Below are positions 22,266 through 34,504 of a stretch of 64,000 nt of DNA, one piece after another. Under the pieces are notes generated by a model. The model ran no database searches, was not told the DNA's origin, and was given only the letters and a program-made list of their open reading frames with translations. Each line of letters starts with the position of its first letter. The stretch's first letter is position 1. The stretch covers positions 20,439,001 through 20,503,000 of the forward strand of contig NC_135066.1 in NCBI RefSeq assembly GCF_051401765.1, given 5' to 3'. The translations under genes were made by a program, and so were the position numbers. The DNA is from Calliopsis andreniformis. Taxonomy: Eukaryota; Arthropoda; Insecta; Hymenoptera; Andrenidae.

Positions 22266-22630
22266 TTCACCGTAGGATAACTTCTGCTGGTTCCGATGCT
22301 GGGCAACCAACTCTCTCCTGTTAGTAGCTTCATCGTTACCGCCGAGATATCCGTTACCGCTTAACGCTTGACACTCACGCTTCTACATAAAAGTAGATGT
22401 TAGTTTTGTATTCCAGAGCTTAACTCTGGAAAATCACACTGCAATTTATTTATTCGATGTCCCTACCGCAGCCCCGACCCTGCCAATCCGATCTTCACCT
22501 TATCTAAACCCACTCCCAAATACCTGGCCTACTCAGTCTATTCAATCGTCTCCTCCTTAATGGTGTGGCTTGTACCTGAACAATTTCCTTGTTTGAAGTG
22601 GTATCTGGCAAGACAGGTTGCTTAGGTCTT

Positions 22631-22850
22631 GGAGAGATTGATGTTTAACTTTCGTTGCTGTCTTGGATGGTGGTGAGGTAGTTCTGGATCTTTAATATCA
22701 GATATTCGGAGTTGTAGGAGGAAGCCAGTATTGCAGTGTTTTCGATGTGTAAGGCTACGGTATAGTCACTACTCTTGGTTAAATCGTTCATATACAGACT
22801 GAATAAAATGGGGCCACGAATGGAATCCTGAGATACACCGGCCACTACAC
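22631..22850 (-). pseudogene. Jockey-type LINE reverse transcriptase fragment
   Basis: The minus frame opens VVAGVSQDSIRGPILFSLYM and continues ND...ALHIENTAILASS. This corresponds to the RT core AGVPQGSVLGPxLFxxYxND followed by the FADDTA catalytic block. The two catalytic aspartates are replaced (IEN instead of ADD) and GS is replaced by DS, so it is dead. About 66 codons remain. It abuts the palindrome at 22957, whose left arm carries a minus-strand frame directly upstream. Confidence 0.8.
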
Positions 22851-23096
22851 AGTACTAGACAGAATCAGAGCGACCAATTGATACATATATATAGCGGTCA
22901 GTTGGTTAAAGTTTAGGGACTTCATGCAGGAGTTGATGCTCTCATTATCAGTTAGGTAAGGTTGTAGTTGATAGCTCTTAGTAAGTGATCTGTATGTGTT
23001 CCAGTTTGTTACTGGGATAGCACTAAGAGGTTGAAATTGGTAGCTAGTTCGTATTAATTTGACCGGGTGCTTGTCGTTGTCAAAATCCTCTGTCAT
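22845..23096 (-). pseudogene. Outward frame of palindrome, left copy
   Basis: An 83-codon frame starting MTEDFDNDKHPVKLIRTS and ending just before the RT fragment, which is in another frame. The product is unrecognised. Its position upstream of RT on the same strand suggests the start of a LINE protein with most of the middle deleted. The start is supported by its duplication in the right arm. Confidence 0.4.
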
Positions 23097-24016
23097 TTTA
23101 CTCGAGAAACTTTTTGGCGAATTAATCAGGAAAAGGACCAGGAGGGAGGGTTTTCCGTTGGCCCTATCATCTCTGGCGTGAGTGTTTGGATGGATAATTC
23201 TGTATGCGGTGTTCTAGAAATGGTTATATAGTGGGACATTGCTGCTGTTGCAGTTATGATGTAGCCCAGGCTTGGGAATTAACTGCTATTTTTGACCGAT
23301 TTTCGAAGGCGACGCCTTCTTCTTCCCACCACGCGTTACTTTTCTCCGTGGTGACCTTAGTCCTCGGCAGAACTCAGGCGCGTGACACAGGAATCACGCG
23401 TGACGCACTGGGGCGACGACACTTGTATCAATAGATTTTTACATCATCTATGAGGTACTATTGTCGATGCGTTTTTTTGTTGATTTTTTTCGCGATTTTC
23501 CGAACTATTAACGCGAGACAGTGGAATAGGTCTACATGGGATATCACTGACAAAAAAGAAACACATTAACAATAGTACTTCTTGTGGCACGCGCCTGGGC
23601 CTTCCGAGCACTAGAGTCGCCGCGGAGAGAGGTGATGTGCGGTGGGAGGAAGAAGTGTCGCCGTCTTTAAAAATCGGCCGAAAAGAGCAGTTAATTCCCA
23701 AGCCTGGGCTACATCATAACTGCAACAGCAGCAATGTCCCACTATATAACCATTTCTAGAACACCGCATACAGAATTATCCATCCAAACACTCACGCCAG
23801 AGATGACAGGGCCAACGGAAAACCCTCCCTCCTGGTCCTTTTCCTGATTAATTCGCCAAAAAGTTTCTCGAGTAAAATGACAGAGGATTTTGACAACGAC
23901 AAGCACCCGGTCAAATTAATACGAACTAGCTACCAATTTCAACCTCTTAGTGCTATCCCAGTAACAAACTGGAACACATACAGATCACTTACTAAGAGCT
24001 ATCAACTACAACCTTA
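22957..24016. repeat. Large palindrome with near-identical outer arms
   Basis: From TAAGGTTGTAGTTGAT (22957) to GGGAATTAACTGCT (about 23287), the left arm matches the reverse complement of about 23686-24016. By eye there is one mismatch (CCCTATCATC versus CCCTGTCATC). Inward of that, homology continues to about 23400 and from 23577 but drops abruptly to roughly 65-70%. The centre is about 180 bases. Each arm carries the same frame opening MTEDFDNDKHPVKLIRTS, pointing outward (minus at 22845-23096, plus at 23877-24047). Confidence 0.9.
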
Positions 24017-24047
24017 TAGATTTGCTCTGTTGGTACGACATGGATAA
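23877..24047 (+). pseudogene. Outward frame of palindrome, right copy
   Basis: A 57-codon frame identical in its first 46 or so residues to the left-arm frame, then diverging where the palindrome ends (after 24016) and stopping at 24045. It is a truncated duplicate, with no recognisable domain. Confidence 0.4.
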
Positions 24048-24214
24048 TTTCGTTTGGATGAGTAAGATGTGAGTAACGTCGAGAGTTACCGACATGTCAG
24101 CTGTACCACCGCTGTGGTCGTTTACTGTTTGACAATGAATGATATTGCAAGGGCCACCTCCATGTTTTGACTGGTGTAACGCCCTACGGCCTACTTCATC
24201 TGCATTTCATTCTA

Positions 24215-24345
24215 TCTTATTCCATCTCTCTCTATCGCCATCCCTCTCCCCCCTTCTCGCCCTCCACCCCTCTCCGCATCCTTCCCCCCTCTCCCTCTCC
24301 GCATCCTTCCCCCCTCTCCCTCTCCCCATCACCCACCACCATCCC
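24215..24345 (+). repeat. Pyrimidine-rich tract with 25-base tandem repeat
   Basis: A C/T-only tract contains a 25-base unit (TCTCCGCATCC then TTCCCCCCTCTCCC) repeated at 24271, 24296 and partly at 24321. The two listed plus frames here (24139-24426, 24167-24385) are proline/serine-rich artefacts of this composition. Confidence 0.9.
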
Positions 24346-24540
24346 CGCCACTCTTGTTGTATTTATTTCGTTCTCTTTCTATTAATATGGTCTTATTATT
24401 TATTATCGCATACTATATTAGTTTAAATACTTATTAATATTTTTGTACTTTATTATATGTCACATATTACAGGTTTTTATTATTCTTTAATATAAATAGA
24501 ACGTATTTCGTATGTTTGTGCCATTAGAAGTAAGTCACTA

Positions 24541-25110
24541 CGCATGCGCGAACGCCAACTAGCGGTTATATAAGAAGCTGCGAAAGCAGCAGGAGACACA
24601 CTTCTCTCTGGCATCGAGTTGCAAGAACACAAAGATTTAAGAGGCAGCTGAGGTACTCATCCAGAGATCGAGACCGCTCCTTTAGAGGTAGCGACCATGT
24701 TCCAGAGATTAAGAGTATTTCGATGCTCCTTTACAGACTTAGGTTTGCGTAACCTCTATGACAGGCGCACTACGACGATTCCAAGTGAGGGCAGTACGAA
24801 CGACATCTTGGAGGCAGCTGAAGTACTAAGCCTTGTTAGATCGAGACCGCTCCCCTAAGAGTAGTGACCGTTCTAGTAAATATAGTAATTGATGCTCCTT
24901 TAAGGTTATAATTTACAGATATTAAGACCGTTTCAGAAGAATATTTTCTCAAGGTCAGCGACTAACATAACCGAGATAACGAAAGGCTTACAGATGTTAA
25001 GACAATTCAAGCAAGGGTTAATTGTTTCACGAAGACTTGAGATCATTCCGGGGTCAGAGCCACCTATAACTTTGGCAGCGACCAGGGCATACGAAACCAG
25101 ATCCTTTGCA
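24541..25110 (+). repeat. R3 locus 2: TATA-headed tandem modules
   Basis: GCATGCGCG (24542) and TATATAAG (24567) precede two modules of about 170 bases starting GAGGCAGCTGAGGTACT (24641) and GAGGCAGCTGAAGTACT (24811). Each module has GAGACCGCTCC (24670, 24843), a TAG(A/T)G(G/A)TAG(C/T)GACC-like block and GATGCTCCTTTA (24723, 24891). Locus 1 at 17.4 kb has the same parts in the same order. No long frame. AATAAA lies downstream near 25418, but I could not show that it belongs to the unit. Confidence 0.65.
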
Positions 25111-26307
25111 GATAAACACACACATACACGTACACTGCATTTCGTATAGAGGATCTTCCACCGCGAATTGTATATAAATTAATATATCAATAATTAATGA
25201 TAGCGTAATCATCTAACCTAACCTCTCGTACAACGACATAGTAAGCGTAAACGTATAACCCTTACACTACTAATATAATTGATAGATATCTGGTAATCTA
25301 ACCTCACTTTTATACAGTTACATATAATATAACCGTTTTATAATTCCATTAATATTCAACTAAATTATAGTAGCTATTAATATTGTATTAATTTAGGATT
25401 AGAATAGGTTTTTATTGAATAAATTTTGTTAACGATATTCTAAGCTTTGGATTTCAACTCCTTAATCGCACGCCACAAAAACCCCCACCTTTTCGTCCAT
25501 TGAAAAACCGCTCTTCATGGACAAACGTAGTATCGTTTTAGAGATATTACAGTGAGCAGCAGCGGTCGACTTCTTCCGGGATGTGGCGAGCTGCCGTTCA
25601 GCTAGATCTGACGCACTGATGATTTTGAGTATTATCTTGTCTCTTTTATGCAGCTCGATTGCAAGTATCACTTTTTCAGTAAGAAGTGATCCACCTTAGT
25701 AGTAATCCGCAAACGACTATTGTCGTGATTTCGAGAAGATATAAAAACGTACAGGAACATACTGTCATGGCCGAACGCTCGAGAGTTTCTCCCATATTTT
25801 GACGCACATAATGCGTCAGATTCATTGACTATGAGAGAATTCATCCGGTTATATATTTTTTAAACACCTATTCTACTGTGCACAATAATAGCTTAAATTA
25901 ACCATAATTATAAAATATTGTAAAAAAAGTATAAAAATAAATATGTGCGTCTTAAAATTTCATAATATGTGTAACGAAAATAGTATATAAAACTAATAAC
26001 TAGCAAGAGCAATTATAATTAATGAAATATTATGAACGCAATGAAGACGGTTATATTTAAGTGTAATAACTAACGTAGAAAAGGAGCGCATTAAACGAAA
26101 AAAAAGACGGGTATGGAGTAGGAATAACGCGTAGGAAGTAGTGAGCCACCTCAGGGCAATGACGCAGCTGTAGGAGGGGCCATTACAACTGTATAACAGT
26201 ATAACCTAACCTCAGATACAACTTAGAACAGGATATCTTGTTTTCTCACAAGGATAAATTTTAGTTAAATTTGGACTAGTTCTTTTTGGGCCAGAGCATC
26301 CCGTCTC

Positions 26308-26497
26308 CTGTACAGAGCTGATAAGGTTGCATCCGGAAAAAATATCGTCTCATATAGTTTTACATGCACTTTCAAATGTAGCGTATTATTGGCCGAACTA
26401 ATCGTAGCTACTAATTGAATCAAGGTAGCCCCTATATACAGAAAATTACTACTATGTCAAAATATGTTTTGGGTGCAACCTTACCAGTTCTATACAG
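26308..26497. mobile_element. Small MITE-like inverted repeat
   Basis: CTGTACAGAGCTGATAAGGT (26308) pairs with the reverse complement of the stretch ending at 26497 (read on minus, CTGTATAGAACTGGTAAGGT), and both continue TTGCA(T/C)CC. The arms are about 30 bp and the unit about 190 bp. TA dinucleotides sit inside both ends (26311-26312, 26493-26494), so a TA-target element of about 180 bp is likely. Confidence 0.65.
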
Positions 26498-26499
26498 TA

Positions 26500-29290
26500 C
26501 ATATCTCATAAGTATTTACTGTAATTAATAAATTAATATAAAAATTAGAGCGCTGTTTTGGTAAATATGGTCTCTAGCGAAATATTCCACTTTTAATAAT
26601 TAATGACTTTATAATAAACTATAAGTGACAGCTAAAACCTCTTAAAGCTTACACATGAGAGTGGCCTTGGTAAGATAGGTCAAGGTCATCAGAGCTGATT
26701 CCCTAAATGGTTATAAGGCAAAATGATCTAAATCATACATTTTTGTTTTCAAGATATCAACGTTTAAAGTTCTCAACTTCAATACTGTCTTATACGCTTG
26801 TGTCTTCCTGTACCCTTATTTTTAAGCGAAAATGGTCTTTTAAAGCCCTTTTTTCTTTCTGCAAATGTAAATTTTATATTTTAGATTCCAATCAATATGC
26901 GTTACTTTACTGTATATCTCTAATCCAGAATATTAGAATGTCTTGAAACGTAGAATGGTGATTTCTGAATGTGGGGCGTTGATGTCATTAGATTTTCAAA
27001 AAGTGTCGAGGTATGGCGTATTATATTTTAAAAGAGGTTAAAGTTATAAAAAATATTATTCTATTAAATTTTTAGCACATTATGAAAAAATATTATTGTC
27101 AAAGAAAACCTTTCTCAAATACCTCCTTCCGAATCTCAGAAATAAAAATAGCATACTGTAATAATAAACTACGCACTCAATGTCGGGAAAGTATGGCAAC
27201 TGGGTTGTCAATTTTTATGTTCTGCAATGTAGTGATAGAAAATTGTAGAAATAAATTCTTTTTCAAAACTTGTCCCCACGAAAGGAAAAAGTTGGCAGCA
27301 GGATGATAATAAATATTCAAAATGTAATAAATATTCTTCGACAAGACAATACATTGAAAAGGTAACAAAATGTTAATAAATTACTTTTTATTTAAATCCC
27401 CCGATGGCAACCTAGCATAAGATTGATAGTAATTAAGTCTCCAATTTTAAAAACATAAAATACAAATGAAGAGAAATTAATATAATTGAGGTGAGTGTAT
27501 TACATATGCAAATAATCTTTTAAGTAAGAAGCTAATTTCACAGTAGAAAACGTTTAAAATATAGAAGTGAAAGATACACACCTTTGCTACGAATTTTATA
27601 TCAGCTTCTTCAAACGGTTAACACGATAAGCTCATAAAATGAGCGCATACGTTTTTCCTCGTTATTCGCTTTGTTTGATAGTTTACCATAGTCCAGTGAC
27701 ACTATGAAATGTAACCGACATGAATATCATCCCTTAAAGGTTTCACCAACCCCTTGACTCAACTCTCCTGAAATCCTTTCCACATTATTCCCGTAGGCTG
27801 GCTAACGGCAGGCATGTTTCTGTAGTTTCGAGATATATACAAAAATATTTAATATATAATTACTGTATCTGAAACACAGTAAACTATGTATTTTTGTAAT
27901 GACAAACTGCTCTAAATATAAAATTACGTAAGATCGAATTTTTTCTTCCAAGAAAAAATAATTGTTAATGTAAATTACTAAACAGTTTTTGACAGAAAAC
28001 TAATACGGAAGAATATGAACTATTGAATTGAAGTCTATGATTTAATTCTAATAGTTACTATTTTGCTTGTGCCTTGTATGTATTTAAATACAATTATTAT
28101 AATTTTCCATTGTATGCTCGTGTAATAAATTACACTTAAATAGATAAGTAAATTCGTGATGTTCATCTTGTGTTAAACGAAATTATTTTTCTAGATTAGA
28201 TGAATAATCGTATATGTGTCAAAATAATTACAAAAATAAGAGTTTTCGAATAGTACATGTATTAACAAAATTAAATAAATTGATTATGTGTCGATAAGAA
28301 AGGTCACAAAACATAAGGTCACAAATTTAATCGCCAATTAATTTTTTAAATGACTGATGAAAAAAAATGTATTAAACTTTGCTTGGCGGATGCTGGGTCT
28401 ATTCGGATTTAACATCCGCCCTGTACGTTGCTAAAGCTACAACTATTCGCCATTCGAGAGTTAAATAAAAGCTTGTTTACCAATTCTTTCCATTGCAATT
28501 TATTGTAACATAAATACTGTCTAAATTTTACTTGTAAAACTTTTTTATTAATTTATAGAGAACGCATACGAATTTAAAACAATCGGTGAAAGCATATGAA
28601 TTTTAGTTTCTGTAGTGTGTTACGTGCCGTGCGTAAGATTGTTTGAGCAATACGACTTTTTGATTATTTCCTTAGCATGCAGGTAACAGTATAATAAAAA
28701 TTATTGTAAACCTTATCAAAGGATAAAGGGTCATGGAACCTTTCCTTGAGATTAAATTAGTAATAGTGGTGGCTTTAGCAAAGGAAAAATGAAAGTTAAG
28801 AGCTACTAAGATTTGAACAAAATTGGCTATATACGCTAAGTACTTGAAAATGATGCTTTCGACAGAACGACAAAGATTTTGAATGACACAAGAACTTACA
28901 ATAATTTAAAGGAACAGTTACGGAAATTATTTACAGTAATTTAGAAGTAACAATATTTTTAGACACGATTGATTGTAAACTATGAAAAAATAACAGTGAC
29001 ACAATACTTCAAAATAATGGAAGTCTAACACAATATAGCGACGTAAATCGATAGTGCAATCTCTTACTTTTAACAATGTTTCCAATTAGGGCATTCTCAC
29101 ACTATTATTTGACATTATCGGAAACAAATATCTCTTGTGTACACATTTATTTAAGCAAGACAGAAAACTTGCGCTCATCAATCTATTCTCAAAGTTCTAA
29201 TTACTCAGATTAATTTACTCTACGTTCTCTATTAATTCGATGTACCTGTGGGAAGAAAGACACACACATACTTAAGCTTAATTCGAACAA
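26500..29290. other. AT-rich sequence, nothing recognised
   Basis: Short frames at 26707-26946 and 27082-27306 show no motif. A small stem (GGCGGATG at 28385, CATCCGCC at 28423) is the only structure noted. The string ATAAGGCAAAATGAT at 26712 recurs at about 49258, too short to interpret. Confidence 0.5.
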
Positions 29291-29299
29291 TAAAACTTT

Positions 29300-29692
29300 G
29301 TGGAGGTGACTGGATATTGGGAGTGGGTACATTACACGCTCGAATCTCAGTTAAAATCAGTTTTTATTTACGCTATACCGGGTCTCGCGACGACCGCGTA
29401 ACCTTGCTCGAGGTTCACTCTGTTCTCGCGTTCTGGTTCAGTCACACCCCATTCGAAACCTTCTTATAATCTCACACGCGCTCACACACTCCCAACACTC
29501 ATTCTTTTTCTCTCTCACGGATCGCTCTCACTCTAAACTAATCAGTCGTACCCTTACGCGACACTCGATGCGCTCTTCCAAACATCCTGCCGAAATCATA
29601 CCTCACGCTAACAGTCGCTCATTCATTCAGACGCATTCCAATCTTAAACTAAACAATTGACAGAGACGTGGCACCGGCCTGTCGCCGCCACA
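29300..29692 (-). mobile_element. Solo LTR, copy 1
   Basis: Read on the minus strand, it starts TGTGGCGGCGACAGGCCGGT, contains AATAAA near its 3' side (about 29365) and ends CACCTCCAC. It is flanked by ACTTT on both sides (29295-29299, 29693-29697). A second copy at 49989-50344 begins TGTGGCGGCAACAGACCGAT and is also flanked by a perfect pentamer. The segment is GC-richer than its surroundings. No internal retroelement region or second LTR is adjacent, so it is a recombinational remnant of a retrotransposon. The 3' end is less certain than the 5' end. Confidence 0.7.
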
Positions 29693-29699
29693 ACTTTAA

Positions 29700-31900
29700 A
29701 ATGAAGATAATAAAAATAATATAATAATAATAATAAAACTAAGAGAAGTTACATAAATTCTATAAATCAACTATTGAACACTGAATGCTAATAATAAAAA
29801 CTATCGCAGGAGTCAAAGTCTTTCTTCTTCTAATTCAAGAAAACTCTAGCTTAAATGACTTCAAAGACTCACGCTCGCGATACGTACCTGTCCAACCTTC
29901 GTTCACGGTGTTGCCACTTGGCACTCTCCTAAGCGTCCAAAACTATATAGTCGGCTTCGAGGTTATTTATGCTACATTTTTGTTGTGCCTAATTAGAAGT
30001 GACTTTGTTGCGTTAGTGCCCTACCATATGCATGATCATACATATAAATGTGTACGTTTGTGAGTGTCTTTCTTCGTCTTCAACCGCACTTAGTTTCCAC
30101 ACATTAATTCCTTTCAATATTATACATATACAATATGAATACAATACACTTTTATTTATACTTAAAAGCGTTTGCGAATATCTGTTGTGTAAATATTGGA
30201 CACTGGTTGTAATAATTTCACTGAAGAATTTGAATCTTGAAGTATTTTGAATAATCGAAAATATACTAAAAAGGCAGCAATAAAGAAAATCGTAGATTGT
30301 AAAAGGCGACTATGTGCTCAGTGAGAATAAAAGAAATACTTGAATGGAGTGCCAATGAAAGGGTGTGCAAGATTGATAGAATAAATCAGATATGAACTGT
30401 GACGGAACCAAACGTGAAGTAAAGTACTTACCGAGAACAGGCAGTCGGACGTTTCAAAGGGTTAAAAGACGTGTTGCATTTTTCCGGATAAGGTAACTGC
30501 AGCTGTCGCCTTGGTGAAACTTTGCAGACTATCGAGGATATCGATTGATCGGCTACAATACAAAAGGTGAAGATGCTTTCATGGTGAGTGAAATTGTTTA
30601 GTCCAGAGGAGTCTCGAGTTTACGCCGGCCCGTTTATTTGCACATTCAAGATTTGCAAAAAAATTGCATTGGAAGTTGGTCCAGCGGCAGGAAGTTGATG
30701 CCTTCGTTCTCAAGAAACGATTATGCTGTGACTTTCCTTTTTGGCGTGAGAAGTTAAGAGACAGTCGCAGAATAGAATTCAATTCTCACTCAAAACAAAA
30801 GACTTTCAATTTGTCAGTTGACTATCAAAGTATAGAGTCCGAATGAAACGAGTTGCTATGTGTACATATTGTTAACAGTACTTCAAAGTAGCTTGATTCT
30901 TCAAATTTTATTACTTTGGATATTTTAACTACAATTAACAATTTTATGTTTATAGCCCCCAATCATTGAATTAGAACCACCCAAAATTTTTGAGTTAATG
31001 AAACACTTTTCGTTAGAGAATTAGCAACTTTATTTTTTACAATTTGGCACTGCGATAGACTACCACTGTTAACAAGGTCAACAATATGTCTTGATATTAT
31101 TTGTGGTGTCTTACTGTTCCTCATATTGATTTTGATTTATTTAGTTTTTTTCGCAGTAGCTCTAAAGTACTGGATTACCTATTAATTTTAATTAAATTCT
31201 ATATAACTTAATGTATTTTTACTTACTCTTATTCGAATCATTCTCTTAACAATTACATTGAGATTCATTAAAATTGCTGGAAATCTAACATATTGCTAGC
31301 ACCTGGGAGCTATCTTGGGAGTTATTATAACCAGCAAGGATTCAATATTTCAAAGGTAGGTAGTAATAAATTAATTGATATGAATATATGACCGTCTACT
31401 GTATTTAGTAATAATTTTAGACAGCCGAGGACAAGTATCTGTCAATTTGTGATATAGTGTTGTAGTTAGAAAGATCCAGTCTTCGGATGTAGTCTTAACC
31501 AGAGCTGCATAGATATGAAAAACATTATTGTACACAATTATGACTGTAAGTAAAGTTACTGAAGTACTTAATTAACATTTTGGGGAAGAATAGCGATTAT
31601 AGCAAATAACCTTCGTTGTAACTCACTACACTATCTAATTCAGTTACTTTTACTGCAGAGAGATATTATGTTTTAATCTGTTACACTAATGCATAATCAT
31701 TAAAAATGTTAAAAACATACAATATTAACACTTTGTTTCTAAGCTTTGCGGTGTTTTGCTCGTTCACTATATCGATAAGTTCGAAAAAGCTAAATAGATA
31801 ATCTACTCAAGTATTTATTTAAAATCAAGTAAAGAGAAAATAAAAGGTGCCAGCAAAATGAATATTTTCATATTATTTATAATACAAATAATAGAAATAC
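29700..31900. other. AT-rich sequence, nothing recognised
   Basis: Frames at 29785-30063, 30032-30250, 30579-30782 and 30664-30846 have no recognisable motif, and the last two overlap on opposite strands. A GC-richer patch at about 30410-30780 is unassigned. Confidence 0.45.
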
Positions 31901-31905
31901 AATAC

Positions 31906-32053
31906 AGGAAATGAGCGAGTAGGACAAGCAAAGCAAAAACTCTACTTGTTTTATTATCGTATATTACATATTTAATTGAATAATATTCATATTATTATAT
32001 AGTTGTATTATAATTAGAGTTTTTACCTTTCTTGTCCTACTCGCTCATTTCCT
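31906..32053. mobile_element. 148-bp MITE with perfect 23-bp inverted ends
   Basis: AGGAAATGAGCGAGTAGGAC (plus AAG) at 31906-31928 is perfectly repeated in reverse complement at 32031-32053. Partial pairing continues inward (AAAAACTCTA / TAGAGTTTTT). The centre is AT-rich. No clear target duplication was found. Confidence 0.75.
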
Positions 32054-32118
32054 ATGTACTCGAAAAGTTAACTCTATTAATAAACTTCAACATCAAAAGT
32101 AAATATACAATAACATAA

Positions 32119-32160
32119 GAAAGTAAAAATAAAGAAAGTAAAAATAAAGAAAGTAAAAAT
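32119..32160 (+). repeat. 15-base tandem repeat, 2.8 copies
   Basis: The unit GAAAGTAAAAATAAA is repeated at 32119, 32134 and 32149 without substitution. Confidence 0.9.
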
Positions 32161-32229
32161 TTGTAATTAATTCTATCACTACCACTTACCACAAGGAGAG
32201 GAATAAAAACGGATATATCTAATGATTTT

Positions 32230-32646
32230 GGCACAAACAACGGAATTACGGGCCCGCATATCAAACAGACTTTGTCAAACCAATCGAATGAGAGATGGGA
32301 GCAAGTAGATTTGGCACGTTTACGTGCACGCATTGTCCCAAGCATTGGATCAAAGCTATTACTGCATCGGCTACTCTCTCTCTACCCCCTCGTTCTTGGT
32401 TTATCCTGCCAAAACGTGTGTACTAACAGGAGGTCGACCAATTGCGTTACACGCTGCGAGAGCTATCGTTACAACACTCAAAGTCGTCTTTGCGTTCCGT
32501 TACCTGACTTGAACAGCGGCGATAATGGTAAATCCAGGAAGGCAGAGCGATCTGGAAGCTATTTCCGTGTGCTAACTACTATGTTTGTCTGGAATACCTA
32601 TCTAAAGACCTTCATTGGGAACGATAAGATTCGATTGAAATGTTAA
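32230..32646 (+). other. GC-richer patch with a 124-codon frame (32272-32646)
   Basis: The plus frame stays open for 124 codons and an overlapping plus frame (32324-32512) uses a second phase. Neither contains a motif I know, and codon use is not clearly biased. The composition differs from the flanks, as in the other repeats here, so a transposon fragment is more likely than a host exon. Confidence 0.25.
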
Positions 32647-32649
32647 AGT

Positions 32650-34500
32650 CATTTCAGTTATATGCTACTTTTTGCTTAGTTTGGCAGACGACCAACTAAG
32701 TTATTATAACTATTTATGTAACTAATGGTCGATCGAATACTAATTAATCATTAGGAATTAAGTACTATGAATAATATTTGAAGTACTATTATTTAATGTA
32801 ATTCATATTAATTTCTATTTATTCTGCCAACTTGAAGTAACGGATTTTATTCTGGCAAAGCTTTCAGGGAACTTTGAACGGAAAGAGGTCAAAATATGAG
32901 TATTGTCAAAACTATGATTTTCGTCCATATGCTAATGGTGGAATTGAATTGAGAGAGTTCCACCAACGGAAGTGCAAATCGAAGAAATTATTGCTATTTG
33001 ATAATAAGGGAGGAATTGCGAGTTATAGGATAGAACGACATTATTACGTCAGTATGAACGATGTGTTGTGATTGTCAACTTTTAACAACGGAGAACGCGT
33101 GATACTCGTTTCTATCGTAATGAGTTTAATGCAGAAGTTTCAGAGTTTTCGTTCAGTTCTATTTTAACCGACTTCGAAACTTTCTTTAAACTCCCTGTCC
33201 ATCTGACCTCTATTTCCATTGCAGATCTTTATGAATGGAAATTGAAGCTCCTGCAATCATGTTTAACGACCTCTCAAAGTATGACATGATGTGATTTTAT
33301 AACTTTTAATATTAAAAAGCGTTAGCCTTTTTAGCTTTTCTCAAAGAAGATTCTATCTCGTGAAGCAGTTGGTTCAATAATGTATCAATTCAAAAGTTCT
33401 TAATATATTTCGAAGTTGATTAGAGGTACAAGTATTACAGGAATGTGTTTAAGCTTCAATTAATATGGTGTCAGTATTATAACATAATACATACTAATGG
33501 TCTGTACACTAATAGTCTATAAAAAATTTATATTTTGGTTATTAATCTCTCTAAGTTACACAGGAATATTTTTCATACCAGATATAAAAGCTTTAGTTAG
33601 TGTAAATTAACACTAATTTTTTATTTTCAAAGAGATAGAAATAGAAATATCGAGTATTCATCGCATTTTTATATTTTAGGTACATATTGGCGTCAAGCAG
33701 TTTGTGAAAGTATAATAAACATGACTACTCAATAAAAATTACAAAGATAAAAGAGTATTTTACAAGTCGAAAAAACTTGTCCATGTGTATTGTCTAGGGG
33801 ATGAAGAAAACGTCATATAGTGTTGTGTTGCTACAAGCTCAATGGTACTGGTATGTCTTTTTGTGTCTAGTGTGTGAGTAGGCATTAGACAGGAGTAGCT
33901 CACATTCCTAGCTCTTAAATTGTTTCAAGTAGTTAGTATACCTCTATTAAAATGTAACTAGTAACTCAACTAAAATCATAAAAACTTCAAGAAGCGTCTC
34001 TCTGAAACAAGCCATACTTTCACGGTGCTGCACAGGAATTTCCAATAAAACGAATTGTTAACAAAGGAGCAAAAATTCTGCCAACAAGTTGGTAAGAATC
34101 AATCGGCACAGTTATCATCGTTTTCCTCGATATCCGTCGCTCAAGGCGACAGAAAAAAAGCTTCAGAAAGATCCAGCAGGTTCTCAGAAGAGACGATCCA
34201 GAGTTAATTCGAAGGCTCGTCACCGATGAAAGACTAGCCGTTAGGAGTAGCAAAAGTTTCTCTAGAAAGTTCGATTTATCGTACTAATTGAAACTTGACT
34301 CTTAATTTAACTTAGCTTACAGTTTCAACGGACATCCAACTAACTCTTATTCAGTCAGTGTAGACGAAATCGAGAGTTCTCCTTGGGAACAACCCCACCG
34401 TTGGAGAAAAACATAATAAGAATTAATTGTTATGTACAAATCATCGTCTACGTAAAATTTTAGACAACCAAGAATAACACTGTACAACAAATTTTAACTT
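32650..34500. other. AT-rich sequence, nothing firmly recognised
   Basis: Around 34130-34260 the plus strand, without a start codon, reads QVLRRDDPELIRRLVTDERL, which looks protein-like. It is closed by stops on either side and matches no family I can name. Otherwise empty. Confidence 0.4.
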
Positions 34501-34504
34501 TTTT

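Noticed and set aside
24139..24426. 95- and 72-codon proline/serine-rich plus frames
   Set aside because: They arise from the C/T tract and its 25-base tandem repeat; both phases are open for compositional reasons.
29248..29469. 73-codon plus frame
   Set aside because: It overlaps the solo LTR at 29300-29692 and runs antisense to it.
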